From an uncultured Collinsella sp. (GTDB taxonomy: Bacteria > Actinomycetota > Coriobacteriia > Coriobacteriales > Coriobacteriaceae): DNA of 64,000 nt. Under the pieces are notes generated by a model. The model did no database searches. It saw only the letters and a program-made list of their open reading frames with translations, and was not told where the DNA came from. Below, one piece after another: positions 44,624 to 53,587 of the stretch (position 1 is its first letter; every line of letters begins with the position of its first letter). The position numbers were made by a program, and so were the translations under genes. The stretch spans positions 1 to 64,000 of the forward strand of contig UQKQ01000006.1 of assembly GCA_900541645.1 (NCBI GenBank), in the 5' to 3' direction.

Positions 44624-44657
44624 GCGGTCGGCGCACCTGCGCGCCGACCGCTTTTTT
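44624..44657 (+). terminator. Intrinsic terminator of gyrA
   Basis: GCGGTCGGCGC/GCGCCGACCGC stem with a six-T run. Confidence 0.95.
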
Positions 44658-44674
44658 GACAAGCTTGGAGCCCC

Positions 44675-44810
44675 GTGTCAGACGGCTGGGCGAGATGGGT
44701 TAGGTTTGTCGCGAGTTCCGCACGCAAAGAAGGCCACTTAATGTGGCCTTCGTCTTGCGCAGGACTGCCCGAGCAGCAAACCTAACCCATCTCGCCCAGC
44801 CGTCTGACAC
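44675..44810. repeat. Long inverted repeat with inner hairpin (MITE-like)
   Basis: Two perfect 34-base inverted arms (44675-44708 and 44777-44810, beginning GTGTCAGACGGCTGGG) enclose a 68-base core that itself forms AAGGCCAC/GTGGCCTT. A CCCC tract flanks each end and could be a target duplication. No coding potential. Confidence 0.75.
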
Positions 44811-44837
44811 ACCCCTCAAAGATTTTCAAAAAAGTTG

Positions 44838-44867
44838 TTGACGCGCGCGTAACGACTCGTCTAATAT
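44838..44867 (+). promoter_or_regulatory. Promoter of tRNA-Ile
   Basis: -35 TTGACG (44838-44843), 18-base spacer, -10 TAATAT (44862-44867), 14 bases before the tRNA. Confidence 0.8.
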
Positions 44868-44881
44868 ATCCCTTGCGCGAT

Positions 44882-44958
44882 GGACCTGTAGCTCAGTTGG
44901 TTAGAGCGTCCGGCTGATAACCGGGAGGTCACAAGTTCGAATCTTGTCAGGTCCACCA
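44882..44958 (+). tRNA. tRNA-Ile (GAT)
   Basis: 77 bases with encoded CCA. Acceptor GGACCTG pairs with CAGGTCC, anticodon loop CTGATAA (anticodon GAT), T-arm CAAGTTCGAATCTTG. Unlike the minus-strand tRNAs it has no palindromic module downstream. Confidence 0.97.
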
Positions 44959-44970
44959 TCAAAACTGTGA

Positions 44971-45004
44971 AGAGCCTTGGGGCGTTGCCTCAGGGCTTTT
45001 TTCT
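44971..45004 (+). terminator. Intrinsic terminator of tRNA-Ile
   Basis: AGCCTTGGGGC/GCCTCAGGGCT imperfect stem with a six-T run. Confidence 0.85.
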
Positions 45005-45030
45005 TGTCTGCGATAAATCTCATTTTGGTT

Positions 45031-45060
45031 TTGTGTGCTGTGCGAAAGATTGGGTAGTAT
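45031..45060 (+). promoter_or_regulatory. Candidate promoter of the bifunctional-nuclease gene
   Basis: -35-like TTGTGT (45031-45036), 18-base spacer, TAGTAT (45055-45060). Confidence 0.5.
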
Positions 45061-45116
45061 AGCTATTCAATGCGGCGCGCTGCCGCGTGTTAACCGCTAC
45101 GTACCGGAGGTGTTCC

Positions 45117-45617
45117 ATGGTTCGCGTCGACATAGAGACCATCGTCATGGCCGCCGGTCCCGTGCCATCGCTTATCGTACTTCGTGAGCGCAGCAGCAAA
45201 TCGGACTCGCCCGCGCCGCTGCGTTCCCTTTCCATTCAGACTGGTTCGTTTGAAGCTGCTGCCATCAGCCGCGGCATCGATAGCGGCCGCGCCGAGCGCC
45301 CGATTACCCATGACCTGCTGCTCGATACCGTTGACGCCCTAGGAGCCAAGCTCGAGCGCATCGAGATCGTTCGTGCCGAGCCGCCGGTGTTCTATGCGAC
45401 GATTGTTGTGCTGGTCGATGGTGACGAGCGCAATATTGACGCCCGCCCCAGCGACGCCATCGCCCTTGCCGTGCGCAGTAATGCCCCCATGTTTGTGGAG
45501 GACGACATCATGAATCGCCTGGGTACCGTTTCTGCCCATGCCGAGGAAGTTGACGACGAGCAGGAGTTCGAGAAGTTCGACGAGTTCGTCCATACGCTCT
45601 CCCCCGATGATTTCTAA
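45117..45617 (+). CDS. Bifunctional nuclease family protein (DUF151)
   Basis: 166 residues from the ATG at 45117, which GGAGG precedes by 7 bases. The BFN/DUF151 core is seen at about 50-135: FEAAAISRGI, RPITHDLLLDTVDALGAKLERIEIVR, FYATIVVLVDGDERNIDARPSDAIALAVR. Plant homologues have DNase/RNase activity; bacterial function is poorly known. The C-terminal tail is acidic. The next gene begins right at its stop, so they form an operon. Confidence 0.85.
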   Translation: MVRVDIETIVMAAGPVPSLIVLRERSSKSDSPAPLRSLSIQTGSFEAAAISRGIDSGRAERPITHDLLLDTVDALGAKLERIEIVRAEPPVFYATIVVLVDGDERNIDARPSDAIALAVRSNAPMFVEDDIMNRLGTVSAHAEEVDDEQEFEKFDEFVHTLSPDDF

Positions 45618-46004
45618 ATGTCTGGCACGCGAGCGGAGAGGTCGCTGATGGGTACCCGCGTATCGGCTGAAGCGGCCGCCATCGCGCGTGAAGCCCAGAT
45701 GCGCTCGGAGGCATCCGAGGCGGCTCGCATTGCCTATGTGACGCAGGCCCGCACGCTTCGCGAGCGCCGCGGCTCGTTTATCAAGATGGTTGTCGTCTCC
45801 GCCCTTGTCGCGGCAATCTGCTCGCGCCTTCGTGGTACAGTTGGTGCGCTTGGGTTTTCGATTTCAACAGGCTTGGTAATCTGGGGTGTGGTCGATGCGG
45901 TAATGCTGACCAACCAGATCAAGGTACTCGACAAGCGCGCGATGGATATGATGCGCGCCCGCGACGCTGCCGCCAAGATTGCTGCCGAGGCACAGGAACT
46001 GTAA
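45618..46004 (+). CDS. Small two-helix membrane protein
   Basis: Up to 128 residues, function not recognised. A charged Ala/Glu/Arg-rich N-terminal helix (MRSEASEAARIAYVTQARTLRERRG) precedes two hydrophobic helices (about 57-72 and 76-96) and another Ala-rich charged helix. The first ATG directly abuts the preceding stop; an ATG at 45648 with GGAGAGG upstream is an equally good start. Cotranscribed with the bifunctional-nuclease gene. Confidence 0.65.
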   Translation: MSGTRAERSLMGTRVSAEAAAIAREAQMRSEASEAARIAYVTQARTLRERRGSFIKMVVVSALVAAICSRLRGTVGALGFSISTGLVIWGVVDAVMLTNQIKVLDKRAMDMMRARDAAAKIAAEAQEL

Positions 46005-46034
46005 CGACGCCGGACTCGATGGGAAGGTCTAAAG

Positions 46035-46484
46035 ATGGCACAGGATATGCAGGACGCCGGTAACGTCTCCGCCGAGCTCGACGCCATGGTGTGTGACCTG
46101 ATTGGTGCGTTCTTGGACGACCTTGCCGCCGGCGAGAATCCGGGCGTAGTTGTGGCGATCGAGGACGCTGCTTCCAACCGCTATCTGGCCGCACTCGACG
46201 AGGATGGCGAGGAGGCATGTCTGGAGGCTGCCACCAACTTTATCTCCGAGCACAAGATGGGTCTTAAGGACGAGGGCCTGGGCCGTATCGCCCGCTATGC
46301 CATCGGCTATACCGGCTGTGTCGAGATTGACGGCGGCTACCACGACGCTCTGCTCGTGAGTTTCTTTGAGACGACGCTCGAGAGCGGTTTTTCGGCATAT
46401 GTGCTGTATGAGGGCATGGGTGCCGGCGATGGTTTTATGTGGAGCGACCCTGAACCTGCAGGTGAGGAAACCCCTCTCATCTAA
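46035..46484 (+). CDS. Acidic conserved protein of unknown function
   Basis: 149 residues, soluble and acidic. No motif I recognise. Gly/Asp-rich segments (YLAALDEDGEEACLEAATNFISEHKMG; DGGYHDALLVSFFE) suggest a compact alpha/beta domain. The ribosome binding site GGGAAGG precedes the ATG. It is the third gene of the 45117-46484 group. Confidence 0.65.
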   Translation: MAQDMQDAGNVSAELDAMVCDLIGAFLDDLAAGENPGVVVAIEDAASNRYLAALDEDGEEACLEAATNFISEHKMGLKDEGLGRIARYAIGYTGCVEIDGGYHDALLVSFFETTLESGFSAYVLYEGMGAGDGFMWSDPEPAGEETPLI

Positions 46485-46601
46485 AATCGCTAAAATAAAC
46501 GAGTTTTCGGTAAAAGGCTCAATATTCCCGCTGAGCGTTGTATCGCTGGGCGGGCCGCATACGCGTGCCGTTTGTATATGGATAGAAGATAGGGGAACTA
46601 C

Positions 46602-48440
<1,839 letters not shown>

Positions 48441-48467
48441 GCGCTGGGGCTTATAACTGCCAATAAG

Positions 48468-48503
48468 AAAGGGCGTCGACCGCAATGGTCGGCGCCCTTT
48501 TTG
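48468..48503 (+). terminator. Intrinsic terminator of typA
   Basis: AAAGGGCGTCGACC/GGTCGGCGCCCTTT imperfect stem with a T-run. Confidence 0.9.
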
Positions 48504-48569
48504 GTGCAATGGGATCAGGTTGCTTTGCGCCACCACAAAGGTGCCTGGCCCTTTTGTGGTGGTTGGCGG

Positions 48570-49715
48570 CTAGGCGGTGGGGAGTCCTGGCGTGTTAGCC
48601 GGCTGCTGCGGCTTGAGGTGGGCGTTGCGCCAGATGATCTGGATGGCGTAGCCGAGCGTGAAGACGAAGGCTACACCGCTGACAAAGTTGCCCATAAGAG
48701 GAAGTGCCGTGAGTGCGCCCGCGACGATACCGCCCACGGCGGCCATGGCGTAGCGGTTTTGGTTGTGTCCGACCATGCGCGCGACCGCGGTGCCCGTAAA
48801 TGCCGCCGAGACCAAAGCGATGCCGATGACGCCGCACATGAGGGCGGCGGCGAGCGACAGGCCTGCAATCGAGATGATGAGCAGCAGCACGGCGGGAGCG
48901 ACGGCGACCGTGCCCAGAAGACCACTTACCCACAGCGGCATGGGACGCTGATGGAGCATGCCGGCAGCGCTGGCGGTTGCGCGTGGAAAGACAAGCTCAA
49001 GCAGGATGGCGACAAAGCAGGTGGAAAGCGCCGCGGCAACGATGCCGCCGATAATGTCGTTGGCCGTAGAGGTGTTCTCGTTCTCGGTCCGGTCGATCTT
49101 GAGAGCTCCGACCTGGGCGCCCTCGGCCCGCTCGGGGTCCTGTGAGACGTGGGCGTTCACCGTGCCGGTGATGCGGGCGTTTTTACCCAGGATGAGCTTG
49201 TCGGCCCAGACCTCAACATCGCCATCGACGGTGCCGTCGATGGTTACGGTGTCGCCGACAAGCGCCGCCGATTTGGCGGAGCCGCGCAGGGCGACCGTTT
49301 CGCCTGCCGCGTAAAAACAGTTGGCGGTGCTGCCGGTGTTGAGCACGACGTGCTGGCCGGCCACCGTGACGCTGCCATCGATTGCGGTTTTGGCGATATC
49401 GATGGTGCGTGCCGCCAGACGAACGGCGCCGCCTACGGTGCAATCGCGAATCGACAGGTTCTCACCCGCCGCGATAATATCGCGGCCGATGGAGGCGTCG
49501 TCTAGGTTGAGACTTTGGCCGGCCCAGTACAGGTCGCCTTCGATACCGGACGGAGTTGAGTCAACTTCGGTTGCGAGCACGTTTCCCGCGGTGTCGGTGC
49601 CGGCGAACGACACCGTGGGAAGTGCGGTGAGCGCGAGCGCAATCAGCGCGAATAGGATGGTGATGCGGGCCTGCGCTTTGTGGCGCCGGATCGACGGTAC
49701 TTGGTTGCAAGGCAT
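48570..49715 (-). CDS. Exported bactofilin-like beta-helix membrane protein
   Basis: 381 residues from the ATG at 49715 (AAGGA upstream). Signal peptide (about 15-38, ending SFAG). Residues about 50-200 are short hydrophobic/Gly repeats (DLYWAGQSLNL, DIIAAGENLSI, SVTVAGQHVVL, CFYAAGETVAL, DVEVWADKLIL) of about 17-20 residues, a right-handed beta-helix resembling polymer-forming bactofilin domains. Four or five membrane helices follow (about 220-365). The topology suggests an outward-facing polymerising domain anchored by the C-terminus. Function unknown. Confidence 0.72.
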   Translation of the reverse strand: MPCNQVPSIRRHKAQARITILFALIALALTALPTVSFAGTDTAGNVLATEVDSTPSGIEGDLYWAGQSLNLDDASIGRDIIAAGENLSIRDCTVGGAVRLAARTIDIAKTAIDGSVTVAGQHVVLNTGSTANCFYAAGETVALRGSAKSAALVGDTVTIDGTVDGDVEVWADKLILGKNARITGTVNAHVSQDPERAEGAQVGALKIDRTENENTSTANDIIGGIVAAALSTCFVAILLELVFPRATASAAGMLHQRPMPLWVSGLLGTVAVAPAVLLLIISIAGLSLAAALMCGVIGIALVSAAFTGTAVARMVGHNQNRYAMAAVGGIVAGALTALPLMGNFVSGVAFVFTLGYAIQIIWRNAHLKPQQPANTPGLPTA

Positions 49716-49727
49716 AGTGAATCCTTC

Positions 49728-49752
49728 GTTAGATACTCGACAGGTATCTAAC
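49728..49752. promoter_or_regulatory. Inverted-repeat candidate operator
   Basis: GTTAGATAC-N7-GTATCTAAC, perfect 9-base arms, centred 25 bases upstream of the bactofilin-like gene start. Placement suits a repressor site. Confidence 0.45.
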
Positions 49753-49821
49753 AGGGTACCCAACGCGCGGGCGCTCTAAAAGAATCTCTCGGTTGCATTT
49801 CGAGGGGTTGTGCTGTGCTAC

Positions 49822-50493
49822 CTACTTTTTACGGTGCAAAAAGCGCGCGATGTCTTCCTCGGTAGGGCTTTTAATGTCAAAGCGCAGTGATAGCCAACGC
49901 AGCCCCATGGTCACCACAACGCATACGACCAGCGCGGCAACATTGCTCATGAGGCCGCTCATGACGAGGGCTACATAGCTTGCCGATCCGGCGATGGCCG
50001 CGATGGCATAGAAGTTGGTGCGTTGGAAAATGCCCGGGACCACGCCCATAAAGCCGTCGCGCAGCATGCCGCCGCCCACGGCGGTAAAGAAGCCCATCAT
50101 GATACATACGGCGGGCGCAAATCCGTACACCAACGCCTTGTCCGCGCCGGTTGCTGCATAGATGCCGACCGAGATGATGTCGAGCAGGGGAATGAGTTTT
50201 TCGGGCTTATCGACGATTGCCGGGAAGATATAGATGATGGCGGCTGTGGCGATGGAGAGCGGTAGTGCCATGGGCTGGTTGAGGATGTAGACGTTGCCGA
50301 CCTGGAGCGTCATATCGCGCAAAAGACCGCCGCCCAGACCGCAGACCACCGCGAGCGCGACCGCGCCCACCAGGTCGAGCTTGTGCTCGCGAGCGACCAG
50401 CACGCCCGAGATCGATGCCGCGACAACGGCGAACATCTCGAGCCAAAATGGGATAGCGACCATGGCATCCGAGGCGTGTGAAGTAACAGTCAT
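49822..50493 (-). CDS. UPF0126/TRIC-type membrane protein (YadS-like)
   Basis: About 223 residues in six to seven hydrophobic helices. Two homologous halves show the family repeats GLGGGLLRDMTL and AVGGGMLRDGFMG, each with the GGGxxRD motif. Members are related to trimeric intracellular cation channels and bacterial glycine/anion-type YicG/YadS proteins. The start is uncertain: the ATG at 50493 lacks a clear ribosome binding site, and a TTG at 50511 with AAAGGA upstream is an alternative. Confidence 0.85.
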   Translation of the reverse strand: MTVTSHASDAMVAIPFWLEMFAVVAASISGVLVAREHKLDLVGAVALAVVCGLGGGLLRDMTLQVGNVYILNQPMALPLSIATAAIIYIFPAIVDKPEKLIPLLDIISVGIYAATGADKALVYGFAPAVCIMMGFFTAVGGGMLRDGFMGVVPGIFQRTNFYAIAAIAGSASYVALVMSGLMSNVAALVVCVVVTMGLRWLSLRFDIKSPTEEDIARFLHRKK

Positions 50494-50626
50494 AGCGGCG
50501 ACGACGGGCAAGATGAGGTCCTTTGATTCTCGGGTTTGAACAATGCCCGTACATAGTACATGGTTGGCGGCGATTGAGACCCTATTGCTCGGCAAACGGT
50601 AGGGACTGGGAACGGTCATGGGTACC

Positions 50627-50691
50627 AAACATGTACATCAGCCTCCAAAGATGCCGAAAAATGTCGTTTTTGGAGGGTGATGTACATGTTT
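50627..50691. repeat. 23-bp inverted repeat
   Basis: Arms 50627-50649 and 50669-50691 (AAACATGTACATCA at the outer ends, one internal mismatch) around a 19-base loop. It lies upstream of the UPF0126 gene. There is no T-run typical of a terminator. Confidence 0.65.
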
Positions 50692-50735
50692 GAGATTCAA
50701 GGTGAAATCGAAAGCAATGGGGGACGTGGCTGAAT

Positions 50736-50875
50736 AGGAGGGATGTCCAAATTTTGAGCGGAGCTCAAAATTTATTCGGTCGGCTTGCGCCGACCGCGCT
50801 GCGCTAAAAACGCGCCACTGGCGCGTTTTCTTTACGCTCCGCGTCCTGACGGGTTCGAATCCCTCCTCCTCCGCC
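50736..50875. repeat. tRNA-flanking palindromic module (tRNA-Ser copy)
   Basis: Left edge AGGAGGGAT (50736-50744) copies part of the tRNA-Ser 3' end. Hairpins follow: AAATTTTGAGC/GCTCAAAATTT (50749-50773), CGGTCGG/CCGACCG (about 50778-50796) and AAAACGCGCC/GGCGCGTTTT. The right edge (50851-50875) is an exact 25-base inverted copy of the T-arm and acceptor end of tRNA-Ser (50941-50965). Same architecture as 1499-1633 and 13251-13397. Confidence 0.75.
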
Positions 50876-50900
50876 GTATTTGCTTGTAAGGGACTCTAAA

Positions 50901-50931
50901 CAAAAAAGCCCCCGTTTTCGGGAGCTTTCTC
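50901..50931 (-). terminator. Intrinsic terminator of tRNA-Ser (CGA)
   Basis: AAGCTCCCG/CGGGGGCTT stem with a six-T run on the minus strand. Confidence 0.85.
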
Positions 50932-50939
50932 AACCAAAA

Positions 50940-51030
50940 TGGCGGAGGAGGAGGGATTCGAACCCTCGTGACCTTATACAGGCCAAACGGTTTTCGAGAC
51001 CGCCGCATTCAACCACTCTGCCACCCCTCC
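50940..51030 (-). tRNA. tRNA-Ser (CGA)
   Basis: 91 bases with encoded CCA and the long variable arm of class II tRNAs. Acceptor GGAGGGG, anticodon loop CTCGAAA (anticodon CGA), T-arm AGGGTTCGAATCCCT. Confidence 0.95.
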
Positions 51031-51040
51031 GCGTGGGGTA

Positions 51041-51070
51041 AAAACAAAGCAGGCTCGAAGGCCTGCTTTG
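51041..51070 (-). terminator. Intrinsic terminator of tRNA-Ser (GGA)
   Basis: AAAGCAGGC/GCCTGCTTT stem followed by GTTTTT on the minus strand, between the two tRNA-Ser genes. Confidence 0.85.
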
Positions 51071-51078
51071 GAATTAAC

Positions 51079-51169
51079 TGGCGGAGAGTCAGGGATTTGA
51101 ACCCTGGAGACGCTTTTGACGCCTACACGATTTCCAATCGTGCTCCTTCGGCCACTCGGACAACTCTCC
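51079..51169 (-). tRNA. tRNA-Ser (GGA)
   Basis: 91 bases with encoded CCA and long variable arm. Acceptor GGAGAGT pairs with ACTCTCC, anticodon loop TTGGAAA (anticodon GGA), T-arm AGGGTTCAAATCCCT. Confidence 0.95.
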
Positions 51170-51185
51170 GTTAAATGCGAAAGTC

Positions 51186-51213
51186 AGTATACACGAGGAA
51201 TCGCAAAGTGCAA
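51186..51213 (-). promoter_or_regulatory. Promoter of tRNA-Ser (GGA)
   Basis: Minus strand: -35 TTGCAC (51208-51213), 16-base spacer, -10 TATACT (51186-51191). Confidence 0.65.
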
Positions 51214-51574
51214 ACAGAAAAGTTGGCATTTTTTAAAACGCTTGGCCGTGCTTGGCGCTGCAGTGGGGCTTGAGGTCCCAAAAAACGGCTTCCGACCAGC
51301 GTGGTTGATCAACTCAATTGTTCAAAAAAGGGTATTCATAAGCGACTTGGCAATGAATTTAAAAATCTTTGGGTGGTGCTGTGGGCCACTGGTATGCATT
51401 TTGCGACCACAGCCTTGTGCCCGCTGACCTGCGGCTTGGCTCAGCTTGTCCCCACGGCACCGTATCTTGAACACAGATCCGTCAAGCATTTGGTCAGCAT
51501 TTGGTTGGAATGCGCATGAAGTGCCGTGTGAGCATGGACATATGTGGAGGTCATGAGGTTGTAGCTGCATATTC

Positions 51575-51603
51575 TTGCAGCCTAGGAGGTTGAAAGATAT
51601 TAT
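51575..51603 (+). promoter_or_regulatory. Candidate promoter of rpsF-ssb-rpsR-rplI
   Basis: -35 TTGCAG (51575-51580), 17-base spacer, -10 TATTAT (51598-51603). The palindrome GCTGCA-N6-TGCAGC (51564-51581) overlaps the -35 box and could be an operator. The earlier part of the gap (51214-51560) holds no gene I can support. Confidence 0.6.
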
Positions 51604-51619
51604 TACCAAGTCTTTTCCT

Positions 51620-51648
51620 GCTTCAGGCGCACCTTCACGACCTGAAGC
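51620..51648 (+). promoter_or_regulatory. Leader hairpin before rpsF
   Basis: GCTTCAGG/CCTGAAGC perfect stem with a 13-base loop, 27 bases upstream of the rpsF start and downstream of the promoter. Position fits an S6:S18 autoregulatory leader; I cannot confirm the conserved protein-binding bulge. Confidence 0.4.
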
Positions 51649-51674
51649 CACATTTGCCCAGAGGAGGTGACAAT

Positions 51675-51968
51675 ATGAAGGCTTATGAACTGCTGTTCTT
51701 TGTTGACCCGTCGCTCGACCCCGAGACTCGTCTCGCTGTTATGAAGCGTATCGATACCACGATCGCTGAGGGCGCTGGCAAGGTCGACTCCGTTGACGAG
51801 TGGGGCAAGCGCAAGCTCGCCTACGAGATCAACGACCTCACCGATGGTGACTACACCCTCATCAACTTCCACGCAGATCCTACCCAGATCGCCGAGCTTG
51901 ATCGCGTCCTGCGCATCACCGACGCTGTGGTCCGCCACATGATCGTCCGTCGCGACGACCAGGAGTAA
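51675..51968 (+). CDS. rpsF: Ribosomal protein S6
   Basis: 97 residues: MKAYELLFFVDPSLD start, VDEWGKRKLAYEIN core, DAVVRHMIVRRDD end. AGGAGG lies 7 bases before the ATG at 51675. S6 pairs with S18 on 16S rRNA; the rpsF-ssb-rpsR-rplI order links ribosome and replication proteins. Confidence 0.97.
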   Translation: MKAYELLFFVDPSLDPETRLAVMKRIDTTIAEGAGKVDSVDEWGKRKLAYEINDLTDGDYTLINFHADPTQIAELDRVLRITDAVVRHMIVRRDDQE

Positions 51969-52016
51969 GACTGTCGTTTTGGACTGGGCTTGTGCCCCAA
52001 GAGGAAGTAGTGAGTT

Positions 52017-52469
52017 ATGAGCATCAATCGAGTGAACATCACCGGTAACCTCACCCGCGATCCCGAGCTGCGCGCCACCGCCGGCGGAACCCAGGTTCTG
52101 TCCTTTGGCGTCGCCGTGAACGATCGTCGCCGCAACGCGCAGACTGGCGAGTGGGAGGACTATCCCAACTTTGTCGACTGCACCATGTTCGGCACCCGCG
52201 CCGAGGCCGTGAGCCGTTTCCTGGCAAAGGGAAACAAGGTCGCGATCGAGGGCAAGCTGCGCTACAGCTCTTGGGAGCGCGACGGCCAGCGCCGGAGCAA
52301 GCTTGAGGTCATCGTCGATGAGATCGAGTTTATGAGCTCCCGTGGTGGCCAGGGTGGCTACGACCAGGGCGGTTACGCCCCCGCAGCTCCCGCGCCCGCA
52401 GCACGTCCTGCCGCACCGGTGGCTACGCCGCCCGCGGTCGACGTCTACGATGAGGACATCCCGTTCTAA
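52017..52469 (+). CDS. ssb: Single-stranded DNA-binding protein
   Basis: 150 residues. OB fold at about 1-108 (INRVNITGNLTRDPELR, FVDCTMFGTRAEAVSRFLAKG, KLRYSSWERDGQ), a Gly/Ala/Pro-rich linker and the acidic partner-binding tip DVYDEDIPF. RBS AGGAAG. Coats ssDNA at forks and recruits repair proteins. Confidence 0.97.
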   Translation: MSINRVNITGNLTRDPELRATAGGTQVLSFGVAVNDRRRNAQTGEWEDYPNFVDCTMFGTRAEAVSRFLAKGNKVAIEGKLRYSSWERDGQRRSKLEVIVDEIEFMSSRGGQGGYDQGGYAPAAPAPAARPAAPVATPPAVDVYDEDIPF

Positions 52470-52541
52470 GGGTTGTTCACCTATTTTTGAGTGAGAGGCG
52501 GCTTCGGTTCGCCGAAGTTGCCAAACGAAAGGTATTTTGAC

Positions 52542-52808
52542 ATGGCTAATGATTTTTCTGCACGTCAGCCGCGTCGTAAGTACTGCCAGTTCTGCAAGGA
52601 GAACACTGAGTTCATCGACTATAAGGACACTCAGCTTCTCCGTAAGTACATGACCGACCGTGGCAAGATTAAGCCCCGTCGCGTCACTGGCGCTTGCACG
52701 CAGCATCAGCATGACATCGCCAACGCCATCAAGCGCGCCCGCGAGATGGCTCTCCTGCCGTACACCGTCCCCGTGGTTTCCTCTCGTGGCAACCGCGACC
52801 GCGGCTAA
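52542..52808 (+). CDS. rpsR: Ribosomal protein S18
   Basis: 88 residues. RRKYCQFCKEN retains a CxxC pair, the zinc-binding (C+) type of S18. KIKPRRVTGACTQHQHDIANAIKRAR is the family core. The ATG at 52542 has AAAGG upstream; a longer frame to 52491 is rejected. Confidence 0.97.
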   Translation: MANDFSARQPRRKYCQFCKENTEFIDYKDTQLLRKYMTDRGKIKPRRVTGACTQHQHDIANAIKRAREMALLPYTVPVVSSRGNRDRG

Positions 52809-52823
52809 GAAGGGAGACGCATC

Positions 52824-53363
52824 ATGAAGGTTATTCTTCTCGATGAGATCAAGGGCAAGGGCGGCGAGGGTGACGTCGTAGAGGTCGCTCAGGGTTACGC
52901 TGAGAACTTCCTGTTCCCCAAGAAGCTCGCTGTTGCCGCCACCAAGGGCAACCTCAAGCAGCTTGACGAGCGTCGCAACAACATCGCCAAGCGCGAGGCC
53001 GTCCGTCTGGCTACCGCCAACGAGACCAAGGCTGCCTTCGAGGGCAAGACGGTCACCGTTGACGTCAAGGTCGGCGACGAGGGCATCCTCTTTGGCTCCG
53101 TTACCGCCGCTATGATCGCTGACGCCATCAAGGCTCAGCTCGGTATGGACATCGACCGCAAGCGCGTCGAGCTCGGTAAGCCCATCAAGGTTGCCGGTGC
53201 CCACACCGTTGCCATCTCGCTGTACCGCGAGATCAAGGCCGAGGTTGTCGTTCTCGTCGGCGTTACCGCCGAGGAGCTCGCTGCCGAGGCTGAGGTCGAG
53301 GAGGCCGCTGAGGTCGCCGAGGCCGAGACCGCCGAGGTCGAGACTGAGGCTGCTGCCGAGTAG
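52824..53363 (+). CDS. rplI: Ribosomal protein L9 with acidic tail
   Basis: 179 residues. The normal L9 part (about 1-148) begins MKVILLDEIKGKGGEGDVVEV and has GYAENFLFPKKLAV. After the C-terminal domain an extra Glu/Ala/Val-rich tail of about 30 residues (AEEAEVEEAAEV-type repeats) is appended. RBS GGGAG. End of the operon. Confidence 0.95.
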   Translation: MKVILLDEIKGKGGEGDVVEVAQGYAENFLFPKKLAVAATKGNLKQLDERRNNIAKREAVRLATANETKAAFEGKTVTVDVKVGDEGILFGSVTAAMIADAIKAQLGMDIDRKRVELGKPIKVAGAHTVAISLYREIKAEVVVLVGVTAEELAAEAEVEEAAEVAEAETAEVETEAAAE

Positions 53364-53394
53364 CATTTGCTGCAACGCAACAATCTTGTTCTAA

Positions 53395-53430
53395 GAAGGG
53401 CGCTCTGGGAAACCAGGGCGCCCTTTTGTT
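53395..53430 (+). terminator. Intrinsic terminator of the rpsF operon
   Basis: AGGGCGCTCTGG/CCAGGGCGCCCT stem followed by TTTTGTTTTTT. Confidence 0.93.
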
Positions 53431-53587
53431 TTTTGCGCTGAGTGAGTGTCATGGTGAACGTTGCGTCGAAGTCCTATATACAGGACCGTTCATCCGTTTG
53501 GTTCGGTGATGATTGGCGGCGCGCGGCGCGTTTTGGGACCGTGGCTGATACTATGGATGCTCGCAAGCGATATGAATGAGGATGCTC

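Noticed and set aside
44675..44810. A tRNA or second terminator for gyrA
   Set aside because: No cloverleaf or anticodon loop, and a strong terminator already lies at 44624-44657.
50940..51169. Integrated prophage or island at the tRNA genes
   Set aside because: No integrase, transposase or phage gene near any of the tRNAs in this window; only the short palindromic modules are present.
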